Origin: SZUA-35 sp964351995
Lineage (GTDB): Bacteria > Actinomycetota > Acidimicrobiia > Acidimicrobiales > SZUA-35
Assembly: GCA_964351995.1 (NCBI GenBank)
Contig: CAYGQE010000015.1
Location: 32,618-96,617, forward strand
Direction: 5' to 3'
Length of the DNA: 64,000 nucleotides
The notes under the pieces were generated by a model. That model was not told where the DNA came from, searched no databases, and saw only the letters and a program-made list of their open reading frames with translations. This document shows, piece after piece, positions 26,332 through 34,335 of the stretch. Each line of letters begins with the position of its first letter. The first letter of the stretch is position 1. Made by a program: the position numbers and the translations under genes.

Positions 26332-27321
26332 ATGGTGGAGCAGTCGACGGGAGGTGAGGACGACTGGGCCAAGCAGATGCTGGCCGAGGCACTACTGGGC
26401 CGCTCGACCTTGCCGACAGTTGAGCCTGCGTTGAGCGAAGAGGCTGCGCCGCTCGATGAGGTTTCGCTGCGTGAGGTCGGAGCCTCCACTCCCGAGGTTC
26501 TCTACCAGGTTGTGCTCGATGAGCCGGTGGTCACCGAGCCCGAGATCCAGGCCGATGTCGCTGGAGCGCCGCCGATCAAACGGCCGCCGATTCGATATCG
26601 AGTCGAGCTCGAGGAGCCGCCAGTCGCAGAACACGTCCTTGGCGACCCGAGCGCTGATGCACCCGATGGCGCACCGGCAGCGGCGGTGGCGAGTCGCCTC
26701 TTCGAACGACCCACCTTCGACGCAACCAATGATCCCGGCGTTGAAGAGTTGCTGGCTGCTGAGCCCGTGCTGCCCACGGTGGCCGACGAGAGCAACGAAC
26801 GCTCCCGACTGCGAGGTGCGGTCGAGTGGTTGGTGGTGCTGGGGAGTGCGGTGATCGTTGCGCTGTTGCTCCGGGCGTTTCTGTTCCAGGCGTTCTTCAT
26901 TCCGTCGGAGTCGATGGAAGTGACGCTGCGCGTCGACGATCGTGTGTTGGTGAACAAACTGAGTTATCAGTTCGGAGGAGTCGAGCGAGGCGAAGTGGTG
27001 GTCTTTCGTCGGCCAGAAGGCCAGCCCGGCGAGTTCCGTGACCTGATCAAGCGTGTCATCGGGTTGCCAGGTGAGAGCATCGAAGCCAGGGACAACACGA
27101 TCTTCATCAACGGTCAGCTTCTCATCGAGCCGTATCTCATGCCTGGCGAGGTGATCGGCGACTTCGGCCCGCTCGTCATCCCCGATGGTGAGTACTTCAT
27201 GATGGGCGACAATCGTGACAACAGCGGTGACAGCCGCGTGTTTGGGACAGTCGATGGCGAGCGAATCATCGGCCGAGCGTTCTTCCTGTTCTGGCCACTC
27301 GATCGAATAGGGTCGCTCTGA
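26332..27321 (+). CDS. lepB: Signal peptidase I with long N-terminal cytoplasmic extension
   Basis: Removes signal peptides from exported proteins at the outer face of the membrane. In 329 residues the first ~165 are acidic, low-complexity and cytoplasmic, followed by a single membrane segment (about 165-187), then the catalytic domain: Ser nucleophile in PSESM (about 194), Lys base in LIKRVIGLPG (about 240) and the GDNRDNSGDSR box near the C-terminus. The extension is roughly 100 residues longer than in usual actinobacterial LepB. It starts 10 bp after pafC. Confidence 0.92.
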   Translation: MVEQSTGGEDDWAKQMLAEALLGRSTLPTVEPALSEEAAPLDEVSLREVGASTPEVLYQVVLDEPVVTEPEIQADVAGAPPIKRPPIRYRVELEEPPVAEHVLGDPSADAPDGAPAAAVASRLFERPTFDATNDPGVEELLAAEPVLPTVADESNERSRLRGAVEWLVVLGSAVIVALLLRAFLFQAFFIPSESMEVTLRVDDRVLVNKLSYQFGGVERGEVVVFRRPEGQPGEFRDLIKRVIGLPGESIEARDNTIFINGQLLIEPYLMPGEVIGDFGPLVIPDGEYFMMGDNRDNSGDSRVFGTVDGERIIGRAFFLFWPLDRIGSL

Positions 27322-27357
27322 CCGCTTCGCTCTGAACTGGGTAGGAGCGGGCTCAGA

Positions 27358-27798
27358 TCAAGGATTCCGAGACCGGCTGCGGCGAACTGGTTCGATCTGA
27401 TCGAGCTCTGGGGCATCGACCGGCCCGAACCACACCACTTGCATCGTCGCCGCTTGAGCACTCCAGAAGGCTGCGGCTTCGTCGAGAACCTCGATGGCGG
27501 CGGTGTCGAAGCTCATGGGTTGTTCGGTTTCGATCACAAGAAGCCGGCGATTCTCGATTCCGGTGTCTCGCAGCCCGTCAGCCATCGCATCCCAATTGGC
27601 GCTGACGTAGTCGGGGACCCCTGCGATGGCTCCCAAGCGGGCGAGGTATGCCGCCTTGTCGTCAGTGCTGTCGATCTGGCCCCGACGCACCGTCCAACCA
27701 AGACCCTCGGCGAGCGTTGTCAGCTCGTTGCTCGGCATCGATCCACCTCGCCAGACTCCGGCAGCGAGACGCCCCGTCAGCAAGGCCAGGCCGCTCAT
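27358..27798 (-). CDS. Barstar-family RNase inhibitor
   Basis: A 146-residue barstar-like protein that should bind and block the RNase encoded just upstream in the same operon. The signature helix is VSANWDAMADGLRD, where the Asp after Trp corresponds to barstar Asp39, the residue that enters the RNase active site. It follows the typical ID..DKAAYLARLGAIAGVPDY start, and the VIETEQP strand and FWSAQAATMQVVWFG end fit the fold. Start overlaps the RNase stop (ATGA), so toxin and inhibitor are translationally coupled. Confidence 0.88.
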   Translation of the reverse strand: MSGLALLTGRLAAGVWRGGSMPSNELTTLAEGLGWTVRRGQIDSTDDKAAYLARLGAIAGVPDYVSANWDAMADGLRDTGIENRRLLVIETEQPMSFDTAAIEVLDEAAAFWSAQAATMQVVWFGPVDAPELDQIEPVRRSRSRNP

Positions 27799-28274
27799 CC
27801 GACGATCTCGCGGAACGAGTCGTAGTGGTCATCGGTGTAGTAGCGCTCGCCGTCGGCGCCCGACACGATGCGTCTGGCTCCACGATCGGGCGACCCTGGT
27901 GTGTCGACGGTGTACTCGCGGTAGTGCTCTTGCGGCCGATCAGGGAGGATGCCCTCCCGATTCTGGAACGTGCCATCGTCTTGCCGATAGGGGTAAGGGC
28001 CGCCGTCCTCGATCAAGAACAGCGTCTCGATGGCCTCGAGCGGCAGTTCGTCGAGGGTGATGCTCGGCAGGTCGGAGAACTGAGCCGCCGTATCGCTTGT
28101 GTCGACCAACGTCGTGGCGGTGGTCTCGGCGACCGTGAGGCTGGTGCCTGCGTCTGCGTTGACGTCCACATCGTCTGCCGTGCCGCTGAAAACCAGAAAC
28201 GCCACCATCATGACGATGAGCGCGGCCGCACCTGCGACCAGGTTGGTTCGGGCGGAAGATGTGGTTGTGCTCAT
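27795..28274 (-). CDS. Barnase-type (RNase Sa/N1) ribonuclease, membrane-anchored or secreted
   Basis: A 159-residue microbial guanyl-type RNase. After an N-terminal hydrophobic segment (about residues 11-32: signal peptide or anchor) and a Thr/Asp-rich linker, the C-terminal ~90 residues are the RNase fold: GGPYPYRQDDGTFQNREGILP, then catalytic Glu in YREYTV, Arg in DRGARRIV and His in TDDHYDSF. All catalytic positions of the family are kept, so activity is expected. The ATG at 28274 overlaps the upstream GDPD stop; the barstar gene follows with a 4-bp overlap. Confidence 0.88.
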   Translation of the reverse strand: MSTTTSSARTNLVAGAAALIVMMVAFLVFSGTADDVDVNADAGTSLTVAETTATTLVDTSDTAAQFSDLPSITLDELPLEAIETLFLIEDGGPYPYRQDDGTFQNREGILPDRPQEHYREYTVDTPGSPDRGARRIVSGADGERYYTDDHYDSFREIVG

Positions 28275-28996
28275 GCTCCCTCCGGGAAGAATTGGCCAAT
28301 GGTTGCGCTGAGGCGGTCGACGTGATCGCTGAAGACCCCATCGATCCCAGCGTCGAGAAGAGAGGCGATCTCGCGCTCGTGTTGAGCGTCCCAGCCGAAG
28401 GCAATGCGATCGAAACGATGAAAGACTGCGACGAGGCCACCACTCCAATCGGTCTGGCGAAGGTTGACGGCGTCGATGCCGAGGTTGCGCAGTTCGTTCG
28501 CCCGCCGCTCAGCACCTTCCTTGATCTTCGCCAGACGCGTCGAGTCGACCAGTCGGGCAGACGTGTGCTCTCGCCACTCTCGCAGTTGTTCGTAGTTCGG
28601 ATGGCACAACCACAGTTGTTCCTCCGCTGAACCGCCGGCGTTGCGTGCTGCATCGAGCACTGCAGAGAACGACGCTGGGTCTTTGACGTCCAGGGAAACG
28701 TCGTGGCTGGTGCCGACATGGTCGTAGAACTCGGCCAGCGTTGGGATGTGTTCCGGCAGCTCTGCTCGAGTCGCCTCGCCGATGGCTTTCTTGCGAGGCC
28801 AGCGGCCGAGTTCACCATCGTGGTCGAGTACGGCGACCCCATCTGAGGTCACCCACACATCGCTCTCCAACCCGGTCGCTCCGAGCCGTAACGCCAGGTC
28901 GAACGCCTCCAAGGTGTTCTCGGGTGCATGGGCACTAGCCCCTCGGTGAGCAAAACCGATGGGTCGAGGAAGGAGAGGCGAAAGCCGCGTAGCCAT
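28271..28996 (-). CDS. glpQ: Glycerophosphodiester phosphodiesterase
   Basis: Hydrolyses glycerophosphodiesters to glycerol-3-phosphate and an alcohol. A 241-residue TIM-barrel enzyme without signal peptide. The HRGAS...PENTLEAF start, GLESDVWVTSDG (metal Glu and Asp), VLDHD (catalytic His) and DVSLDVKDP (metal ligand) are all present. ATG 28996 is chosen as the only one close to HRG; an upstream in-frame start at 29059 would add unrelated residues. It heads a three-gene minus-strand operon with RNase and barstar, all joined by 4-bp overlaps, which is an unusual partner for a toxin pair. Confidence 0.88.
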   Translation of the reverse strand: MATRLSPLLPRPIGFAHRGASAHAPENTLEAFDLALRLGATGLESDVWVTSDGVAVLDHDGELGRWPRKKAIGEATRAELPEHIPTLAEFYDHVGTSHDVSLDVKDPASFSAVLDAARNAGGSAEEQLWLCHPNYEQLREWREHTSARLVDSTRLAKIKEGAERRANELRNLGIDAVNLRQTDWSGGLVAVFHRFDRIAFGWDAQHEREIASLLDAGIDGVFSDHVDRLSATIGQFFPEGA

Positions 28997-29181
28997 TGGG
29001 ACATCCTGCCGTTGCTCCGACCCGTCTGCGACCTCAGAGAGCGGATGTGGCGACCTCACAGAGTCACTGACCGACAGCGCAACGAGGTCAACCTCACGAA
29101 TTGCGTCGTATCCACCACAAACCGTGAGGCTTCAGGCATGATGTCTTTCACGGGGCAGGGACCATTGGGTCTTTTGCTCCT

Positions 29182-29196
29182 GCGTTTCTGAAACGC
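29182..29196. promoter_or_regulatory. Palindrome in the divergent GDPD / zinc-ribbon intergenic region
   Basis: GCGTTTC-T-GAAACGC is a near-perfect 15-bp palindrome in the 267-bp gap between the divergent genes. It could be an operator or small hairpin. The rest of the gap shows no RNA gene or ORF of note; an AAGGGA box precedes the 29264 start. Confidence 0.35.
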
Positions 29197-29263
29197 TCAA
29201 GAGTGCCCAAACCCCTGCCGATCCATCCTAGAGACGAAGTACGGCGGGGTTAAGGGAGCGCTT

Positions 29264-29593
29264 ATGGCGACCATCAGGGCAAGTTGTTCAGATTGCGGTG
29301 ACGTGGAACTCACGACTGCTGACGTTTCTGTGCGGATTTGTGACGACAACAATCACGGGACGTATTCGTTCCGATGTCCAACGTGTGAGATGACCGTGGT
29401 GAAGTCGGCTGAGCCGCGCACGATCGATCTCCTCGTTGCGAGCGGTGTTGCGTTCACGACCTGGCAGATGCCGGCAGAGCTGCACGAGCGAAAGGAAGGT
29501 GAGCCGATCGATCACGATGATCTGCTCGACTTTCATGATCTGCTCAGTGACGACCGAGCACTCGAACAAGCATTGGCAGAGTTCACCGGCTGA
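29264..29593 (+). CDS. Small zinc-ribbon protein, function unknown
   Basis: A 109-residue protein. An N-terminal zinc ribbon uses CSDCG and CPTCE, with beta strands between. The C-terminal half is acidic and helical (DDLLDFHDLLSDDRALEQALAEF). Similar short proteins are common next to housekeeping genes in actinobacteria, but none has a known role that I can name. An AAGGGA ribosome binding site precedes the ATG. A strong terminator follows, so it is monocistronic. Confidence 0.7.
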   Translation: MATIRASCSDCGDVELTTADVSVRICDDNNHGTYSFRCPTCEMTVVKSAEPRTIDLLVASGVAFTTWQMPAELHERKEGEPIDHDDLLDFHDLLSDDRALEQALAEFTG

Positions 29594-29642
29594 GGGCTCT
29601 ACACCTTCGCAATTCTCGACTCGTCGTAGGACGGGTCTACGC

Positions 29643-29686
29643 CGAACCGCCGCCCCATGTGAGGGGTGGCGGTTCGACGCATTTTT
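29643..29686 (+). terminator. Intrinsic terminator after the zinc-ribbon gene
   Basis: CGAACCGCC (29643-29651) pairs with GGCGGTTCG (29668-29676), and CCCC with GGGG inside around a 6-nt loop; TTTTT follows at 29682-29686. It is the only classical stem plus T-tract I saw in the window. Confidence 0.85.
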
Positions 29687-29706
29687 GGCGGGCTAGCCTT
29701 GCCGCC

Positions 29707-30291
29707 ATGTTCAACATCGGTGGGCCGGAAGTGCTGGTCATTGCACTCATCGCCCTCGTGGTGGTCGGCCCAGAGCAGTTGCCTTCTGTGCTTCGCAAGG
29801 CCGGACAATATGCAGCGCAGATTCGGCAGATGTCGACGGGTCTACGCCAAGAATTCATGGCTGGTGTCGACGAGCTCGACCCGACCAATTGGGAAGGCGA
29901 GCGAGGCACCGGAGAACCCGACAAGCCGATCGTGCCCAAGGGGTACGCCGAGCGAGTTGCTGCCGGAGAAGACGGGAACCCGTTCAAAGCCAAACCGGTT
30001 TCGCACCAGATGGCCGACGCCACACCCGAAGAAGCGGCGGCCGAGGCCACAGCTGCGGCGGAGAAGGCGGAAGCAGAGGCCAGGCGAGCAATGGAGAAGG
30101 CCCGCAAGGCTCGCACCGAGGCGCGAGACGCCAAGAGTGCAGCGGAAGCCGCGGCCCTCGAGGCGTCAGCACCCGATGGCGAAGCGCCGAATGTGGTTGA
30201 CGCGCCCGAAGCGGCGCCGGAACTCGCCGACGCAAAATCTGCCGAGGCTGATTCGACAATCGACGAACAAGACAGCGAGTCTGCCGAGTGA
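29707..30291 (+). CDS. tatB: Sec-independent translocase protein TatB (TatA/B family)
   Basis: Membrane subunit of the twin-arginine export system. The N-terminal membrane helix (NIGGPEVLVIALIALVVVGPEQLP) with Glu8 of the mature start is TatB-like, followed by an amphipathic helix and a long charged Ala/Glu-rich tail to residue 194. Only one TatA/B gene is in the window, so a separate tatA may lie elsewhere. TAGCCT (29694-29699) lies 7 nt before the ATG. It overlaps tatC by one base. Confidence 0.88.
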   Translation: MFNIGGPEVLVIALIALVVVGPEQLPSVLRKAGQYAAQIRQMSTGLRQEFMAGVDELDPTNWEGERGTGEPDKPIVPKGYAERVAAGEDGNPFKAKPVSHQMADATPEEAAAEATAAAEKAEAEARRAMEKARKARTEARDAKSAAEAAALEASAPDGEAPNVVDAPEAAPELADAKSAEADSTIDEQDSESAE

Positions 30292-31061
30292 TGAAGTTCC
30301 GGATCGGTCGGAAAGACGCAGAGGACGAACCCAAGCAAGACCTCAGCATGGTGGGGCACCTCAAGGAGCTGCGCACTCGCCTCATCCGGTCGGTCATCGC
30401 CGTGGCAATTGGGGCGATCGTCGTGTGGATCTGGTTCAACCCGATCTTCACGTTCTTGTCCGAGCCGTACTGCAATCTTCGTCCTGAGGACAATTGCAGC
30501 TTCTTGGTGACCGACCCGCTCGGTGAGTTCAACGTTCGGGTGACGGTGTCGGGATACGGCGGCCTGATCATGGCGCTACCGGTCATCTTCTACCAGATCG
30601 GCAGATTCGTCTTGCCCGGGTTGTACCCGAACGAGAAAAAGGTGATGGTGCCCTTCCTGGTGGCGTCTGTCGTGCTTCTCGCCGCGGGCATCGTCGTGGC
30701 CTATCTCTTCTTGCCAAGGGCGCTCGAAGTTCTCGCCGAGCTCGGGACCGACCGGTTCGAGTCGTTCTTCACTCCGAACGAGTACATGAGCTTCTTCATC
30801 AAGATGCTGTTGGCGTTCGGGTTGGCCTTCGAGTTGCCCATCGTCCTGATCTTCCTGCAGCTGGTCGGCGTCGTGCAGACGCAGACCCTGCGGAAGAACC
30901 GCCGGATTGCGGTGGTCGTTGTCGTGATTCTCGGCGCCATCATCACCCCGACCGGCGACCCGTTCACGCTGTTGGTGCTCTCCGCTCCGATGTACCTCTT
31001 CTACGAGATCTCGATGATCATCGGGGGCCGGATGACCAAGAACCGCCTCGACGTTTCGTGA
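30291..31061 (+). CDS. tatC: Sec-independent translocase protein TatC
   Basis: The six-helix membrane receptor of the Tat system. In 256 residues the conserved HLKELRTRLIRS start (with the Glu needed for signal recognition), PLGEFNVR, FYQIGRFVLPGLYPNEKK and ITPTGDPFT blocks are all seen. The start is ATG 30291, one base into the tatB stop (TGATG); GTG 30288 is an alternative. Its stop overlaps the helY start. Confidence 0.95.
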   Translation: MKFRIGRKDAEDEPKQDLSMVGHLKELRTRLIRSVIAVAIGAIVVWIWFNPIFTFLSEPYCNLRPEDNCSFLVTDPLGEFNVRVTVSGYGGLIMALPVIFYQIGRFVLPGLYPNEKKVMVPFLVASVVLLAAGIVVAYLFLPRALEVLAELGTDRFESFFTPNEYMSFFIKMLLAFGLAFELPIVLIFLQLVGVVQTQTLRKNRRIAVVVVVILGAIITPTGDPFTLLVLSAPMYLFYEISMIIGGRMTKNRLDVS

Positions 31062-33703
31062 CGCCCAGGGAAGCGTTCTCTGCTCGCTTGGGCTTCGAAC
31101 CAGACCGATTCCAAACCGAGTCATTCGATGCCCTCGACGGCGGCCGAAATGTCATCGTTGCTGCGCCGACCGGGGCCGGGAAGACGTTGGTCGCCACCTA
31201 TGCCGTAGACCGGGCCATCGCAGCAGATCGGCGGGTCTTCTACACCACGCCCATCAAGGCATTGTCGAACCAGAAGTATCACGACCTCGTTGCTGACTAC
31301 GGCCGTGATCGCGTCGGGCTGCTGACCGGTGACAACGTGATCAACGGAGATGCCTCCGTTGTGGTGATGACCACCGAGGTCTTGCGGAACATGCTCTACG
31401 CCGGCCGGAAGCTCGAGCGGCTCGAAGCGGTCGTGCTCGACGAAGTGCACTACCTGCAGGACAGCTACCGAGGACCGGTGTGGGAGGAAGTCATCATCCA
31501 TCTGCCTCGGGCGATCCAGCTGGTGGCGCTGTCGGCCACGGTCTCCAACGCCGATGAACTCGCCGAGTGGATGACCACCGTTCGGGGTGAAACCGATCTG
31601 GTCGTTGAACACCAGCGACCTGTCGAACTCGAGAACCTCTACCTGGTCGGTGAGCGCAAGAGCGCCAAGCTCCACCTGATGAAGACGCTCATCAGCGGCA
31701 AAGCGAACCAAAAGGGTTTCCGTTTCGACGCCGACATGAGGGCTGGCAAGGGTCGGGGTGCGGGCAATCGCAACAAGGGTCGCGCGCCTCGTCCTTGGCG
31801 AACGCCGACTCGCAACGACGTGGTCGAAACGCTACGCAAGAACGATCTGCTGCCGGCCATTCATTTCATCTTCAGTCGTGCTGCCTGTACTGATGCCGCG
31901 AGGGCGGTTGTCGATTCGGGGATGGTGCTCACCAGCGCGGCGGAGCGAGAAGAGATTCGCAAGATCGCCAACGATCGTCTTGGTGGATTGACCAAGGCCG
32001 ACCGCAAGGTGCTCGAGTTCGACCACTTCATGCGCGGGCTCGAGGCTGGCGTTGCTCCGCATCATGCAGGCATGGTGCCGCCGATGAAGGAGGCAGTCGA
32101 AGCTTGCTTCGTTCGTGGGCTCACCAAGGTGGTCTTCGCCACGGAGACGCTGGCTCTCGGGATCAACATGCCGGCTCGCACCGTCGTACTCGACAAGCTG
32201 ACGAAATGGACCGGTGACGGTCATGAGTCGCTGACGCCAGCACAGTTCACCCAGCTCACCGGGCGGGCCGGTCGTCGAGGCATCGACACCCACGGGCAGG
32301 CGGTGGTGCTGTGGTCGCCGTTCGTGCCGTTCGAACAGGTTGCCGGCTTGGCCTCCAGCAAGGACTTCGTACTCACGTCGTCGTTCCGCCCGACCTACAA
32401 CATGGCGGCCAACCTCGTTCGTCGCTACGACCAAGATCGGGCGAGGCAGCTGCTCAACCTGTCGTTCGCTCAGTTCCGGGCCGACGCCGATGTTGTCAAG
32501 GGCGAGCAGCGCTTGGAACGCTTGGTAGACCGTCGTCGCCAGCTCGTCGGTCGAGTGGAGCGCGACTTCGGACCGATCGAGGAACTCGAGGCCGCCATCG
32601 CCACACCGCTCCAGGAACGCGCTGATACCCAGGACATCGCCTTTGCGCTCAGCCGAATCCAGCCCGGTGATGTGCTCGAGATCAGCGGACCAGACCTGCC
32701 CTCACCGGTGGTGACGCTGTCGGTTGCCTATCGCAAGGGTCGCCGGATCAAGGTTGCAGTCGCCGACACCGACGCCGACAGCTACGAAGTCACCGTCGAC
32801 CGTCTCGATGCCGTGCCCACCGTGATTGGCCACGTCGAGCTGCCACAGCCGTATCTGCCATCGAGTGTGTCGTTCATTCACGAAGCGAGCGAGTTGCTGG
32901 TCAGAGCGCCGCTACTGTCCGCCAAGCGGCGCAAGAAGCTCGGGCCATCCGGGGAGCTGCACTCGGTCCAGGACGTGCCTCCGCAGGCCAGAAAAGCGTT
33001 GCGTCGGATCGAGCGGGTCGATGGTGACATCGCCGATCTTCGTCGGGCCATGGCCAAGAGCACCGAGTCACTAGCGCTCACCTTCGATCGGGTCATCGGC
33101 CTGCTCGAGGACCGAGGCCATCTCGACGGCTGGAAGCTGACCGATTCGGGTACTCGCTTGGCTCGCTTCTATCACGAGTGCGACCTGTTGCTGATCGAGG
33201 CGCTCGATCAGGGCTTGTTCGACGGGCTGTCGTCGTCGGAGGTGGCGGCGATGGCCTCGACCTTCACCTTCGAGGAGCGTCGAGGCTCCCTCGACGCTCA
33301 GGTCTGGTATCCGACCCCCGAGCTGCGTCGCCGCTTTGGTGCGCTCCTGAAGCTCCACAAGGGGCTGTCACGCAACGAACGAGACGCACGCTTGCCTCTC
33401 ACTCGCATGCCGGACCCCGGGTTCATGGCGATCGCTCACGGCTGGGAGAGCGGAGGTGATCTCGATGACGTCCTCGGGCCCGAGGAGATCACGGCCGGAG
33501 ATTTCGTGCGAACAGCCAAGCTGCTGGTCGATGTCCTTCGACAGATAAGCCAACTCGCTCCCGCGGTCGAAACCGGGCGGGCTGCATCCAGAGCATCTGA
33601 GGCCATTCTCCGTGACCTCGTGGCCGCGTCATCGATGATCGACGTCGAGGATGAAGATGACGTCGAGGATGAAGATGGCGTTGAGGACGACGCAGACAAG
33701 TGA
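31058..33703 (+). CDS. helY: Ski2/Mtr4-like DEAD/DEAH RNA helicase HelY
   Basis: An ATP-dependent RNA helicase of the Ski2-like superfamily 2. In 881 residues: Q-like FQTESFDAL, Walker A APTGAGKT, motif Ib TTEVLRNML, DEVH box (DEVHYLQD), SAT (motif III), a RecA2 domain with GRAGRRGID and a C-terminal half with winged-helix and ratchet-like regions. The last 20 residues are acidic. Starts with GTG overlapping the tatC stop, as in mycobacteria, where helY follows tatC (Rv2092c-Rv2093c). RNA targets are not known. Confidence 0.93.
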   Translation: MTPREAFSARLGFEPDRFQTESFDALDGGRNVIVAAPTGAGKTLVATYAVDRAIAADRRVFYTTPIKALSNQKYHDLVADYGRDRVGLLTGDNVINGDASVVVMTTEVLRNMLYAGRKLERLEAVVLDEVHYLQDSYRGPVWEEVIIHLPRAIQLVALSATVSNADELAEWMTTVRGETDLVVEHQRPVELENLYLVGERKSAKLHLMKTLISGKANQKGFRFDADMRAGKGRGAGNRNKGRAPRPWRTPTRNDVVETLRKNDLLPAIHFIFSRAACTDAARAVVDSGMVLTSAAEREEIRKIANDRLGGLTKADRKVLEFDHFMRGLEAGVAPHHAGMVPPMKEAVEACFVRGLTKVVFATETLALGINMPARTVVLDKLTKWTGDGHESLTPAQFTQLTGRAGRRGIDTHGQAVVLWSPFVPFEQVAGLASSKDFVLTSSFRPTYNMAANLVRRYDQDRARQLLNLSFAQFRADADVVKGEQRLERLVDRRRQLVGRVERDFGPIEELEAAIATPLQERADTQDIAFALSRIQPGDVLEISGPDLPSPVVTLSVAYRKGRRIKVAVADTDADSYEVTVDRLDAVPTVIGHVELPQPYLPSSVSFIHEASELLVRAPLLSAKRRKKLGPSGELHSVQDVPPQARKALRRIERVDGDIADLRRAMAKSTESLALTFDRVIGLLEDRGHLDGWKLTDSGTRLARFYHECDLLLIEALDQGLFDGLSSSEVAAMASTFTFEERRGSLDAQVWYPTPELRRRFGALLKLHKGLSRNERDARLPLTRMPDPGFMAIAHGWESGGDLDDVLGPEEITAGDFVRTAKLLVDVLRQISQLAPAVETGRAASRASEAILRDLVAASSMIDVEDEDDVEDEDGVEDDADK

Positions 33704-34284
33704 CCATCGAGAAAGGGCAGGCATGGGGTGATCCCAGTGGCGCCCCCGTCGAGGCAACGCTTCCCGATGATGCCGAGATCGCTCGCTACGTGTGCGGTCA
33801 CCCGGGTGCAGCGGTGTCGGCCAGGTCTGGTGATCTCATGCAGACGCTCGGTCTGTCTGATGGTCCACGGCCAGAACCCCTGTGGTTTCCCATGGACCTC
33901 GGGTTCGTGACGCTCGACGGGGGAGCGGAGCAACCGTTCAGCGCCCACGTGATCGCCCGAGGGCCGCTTTGGTCTGGTGCTGGCGCTGCGGTCATGAACG
34001 CAGCGTGGCTTGGCGATCGCTACCTCGGACCGAAATCACACCCGAACGATGGCCTGCTCGACATCACCGCTGGTGCGTTGCCTCCTCGTCAGCGTTGGGC
34101 GGCGGCGAAGCGGGCCAAGACCGGGGTTCACGTGCCGCATCCATCGTTGACGGTGAAGCGGGTCGAGGTGTGGGAACACACCTTCGAGCGACGTCGTTCC
34201 ATCTGGATCGATGGCCGCCGAATCGGGCGGGCGAAGCATCTCGCGTGCCGCTTGGAAACCGATGCGTTCACACTCGTCGGTTAG
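33700..34284 (+). CDS. Lipid-kinase-like C-terminal domain protein
   Basis: A 194-residue protein whose core (VMNAAWLGDRYLGPKSHPNDGLLDI, WIDGRRIGRAKHLACRLETDAF) resembles the C-terminal beta-sandwich domain of the diacylglycerol kinase/YegS family. The N-terminal ATP-binding domain of those kinases (GGDGT) is absent, so it is unlikely to be a kinase by itself. The GTG start overlaps the helY stop. Function unknown. Confidence 0.6.
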   Translation: MTIEKGQAWGDPSGAPVEATLPDDAEIARYVCGHPGAAVSARSGDLMQTLGLSDGPRPEPLWFPMDLGFVTLDGGAEQPFSAHVIARGPLWSGAGAAVMNAAWLGDRYLGPKSHPNDGLLDITAGALPPRQRWAAAKRAKTGVHVPHPSLTVKRVEVWEHTFERRRSIWIDGRRIGRAKHLACRLETDAFTLVG

Positions 34285-34335
34285 TTGTGCGACGGTCCGC
34301 CCCTAGGGGTGGTGGTGTGACTACCCTTCGACGCC

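Noticed and set aside
29643..29686. GGTTCGA-like string considered as a tRNA T-loop
   Set aside because: It is one arm of an intrinsic terminator; no acceptor or anticodon stem can be drawn. No tRNA or rRNA gene was found in the window.
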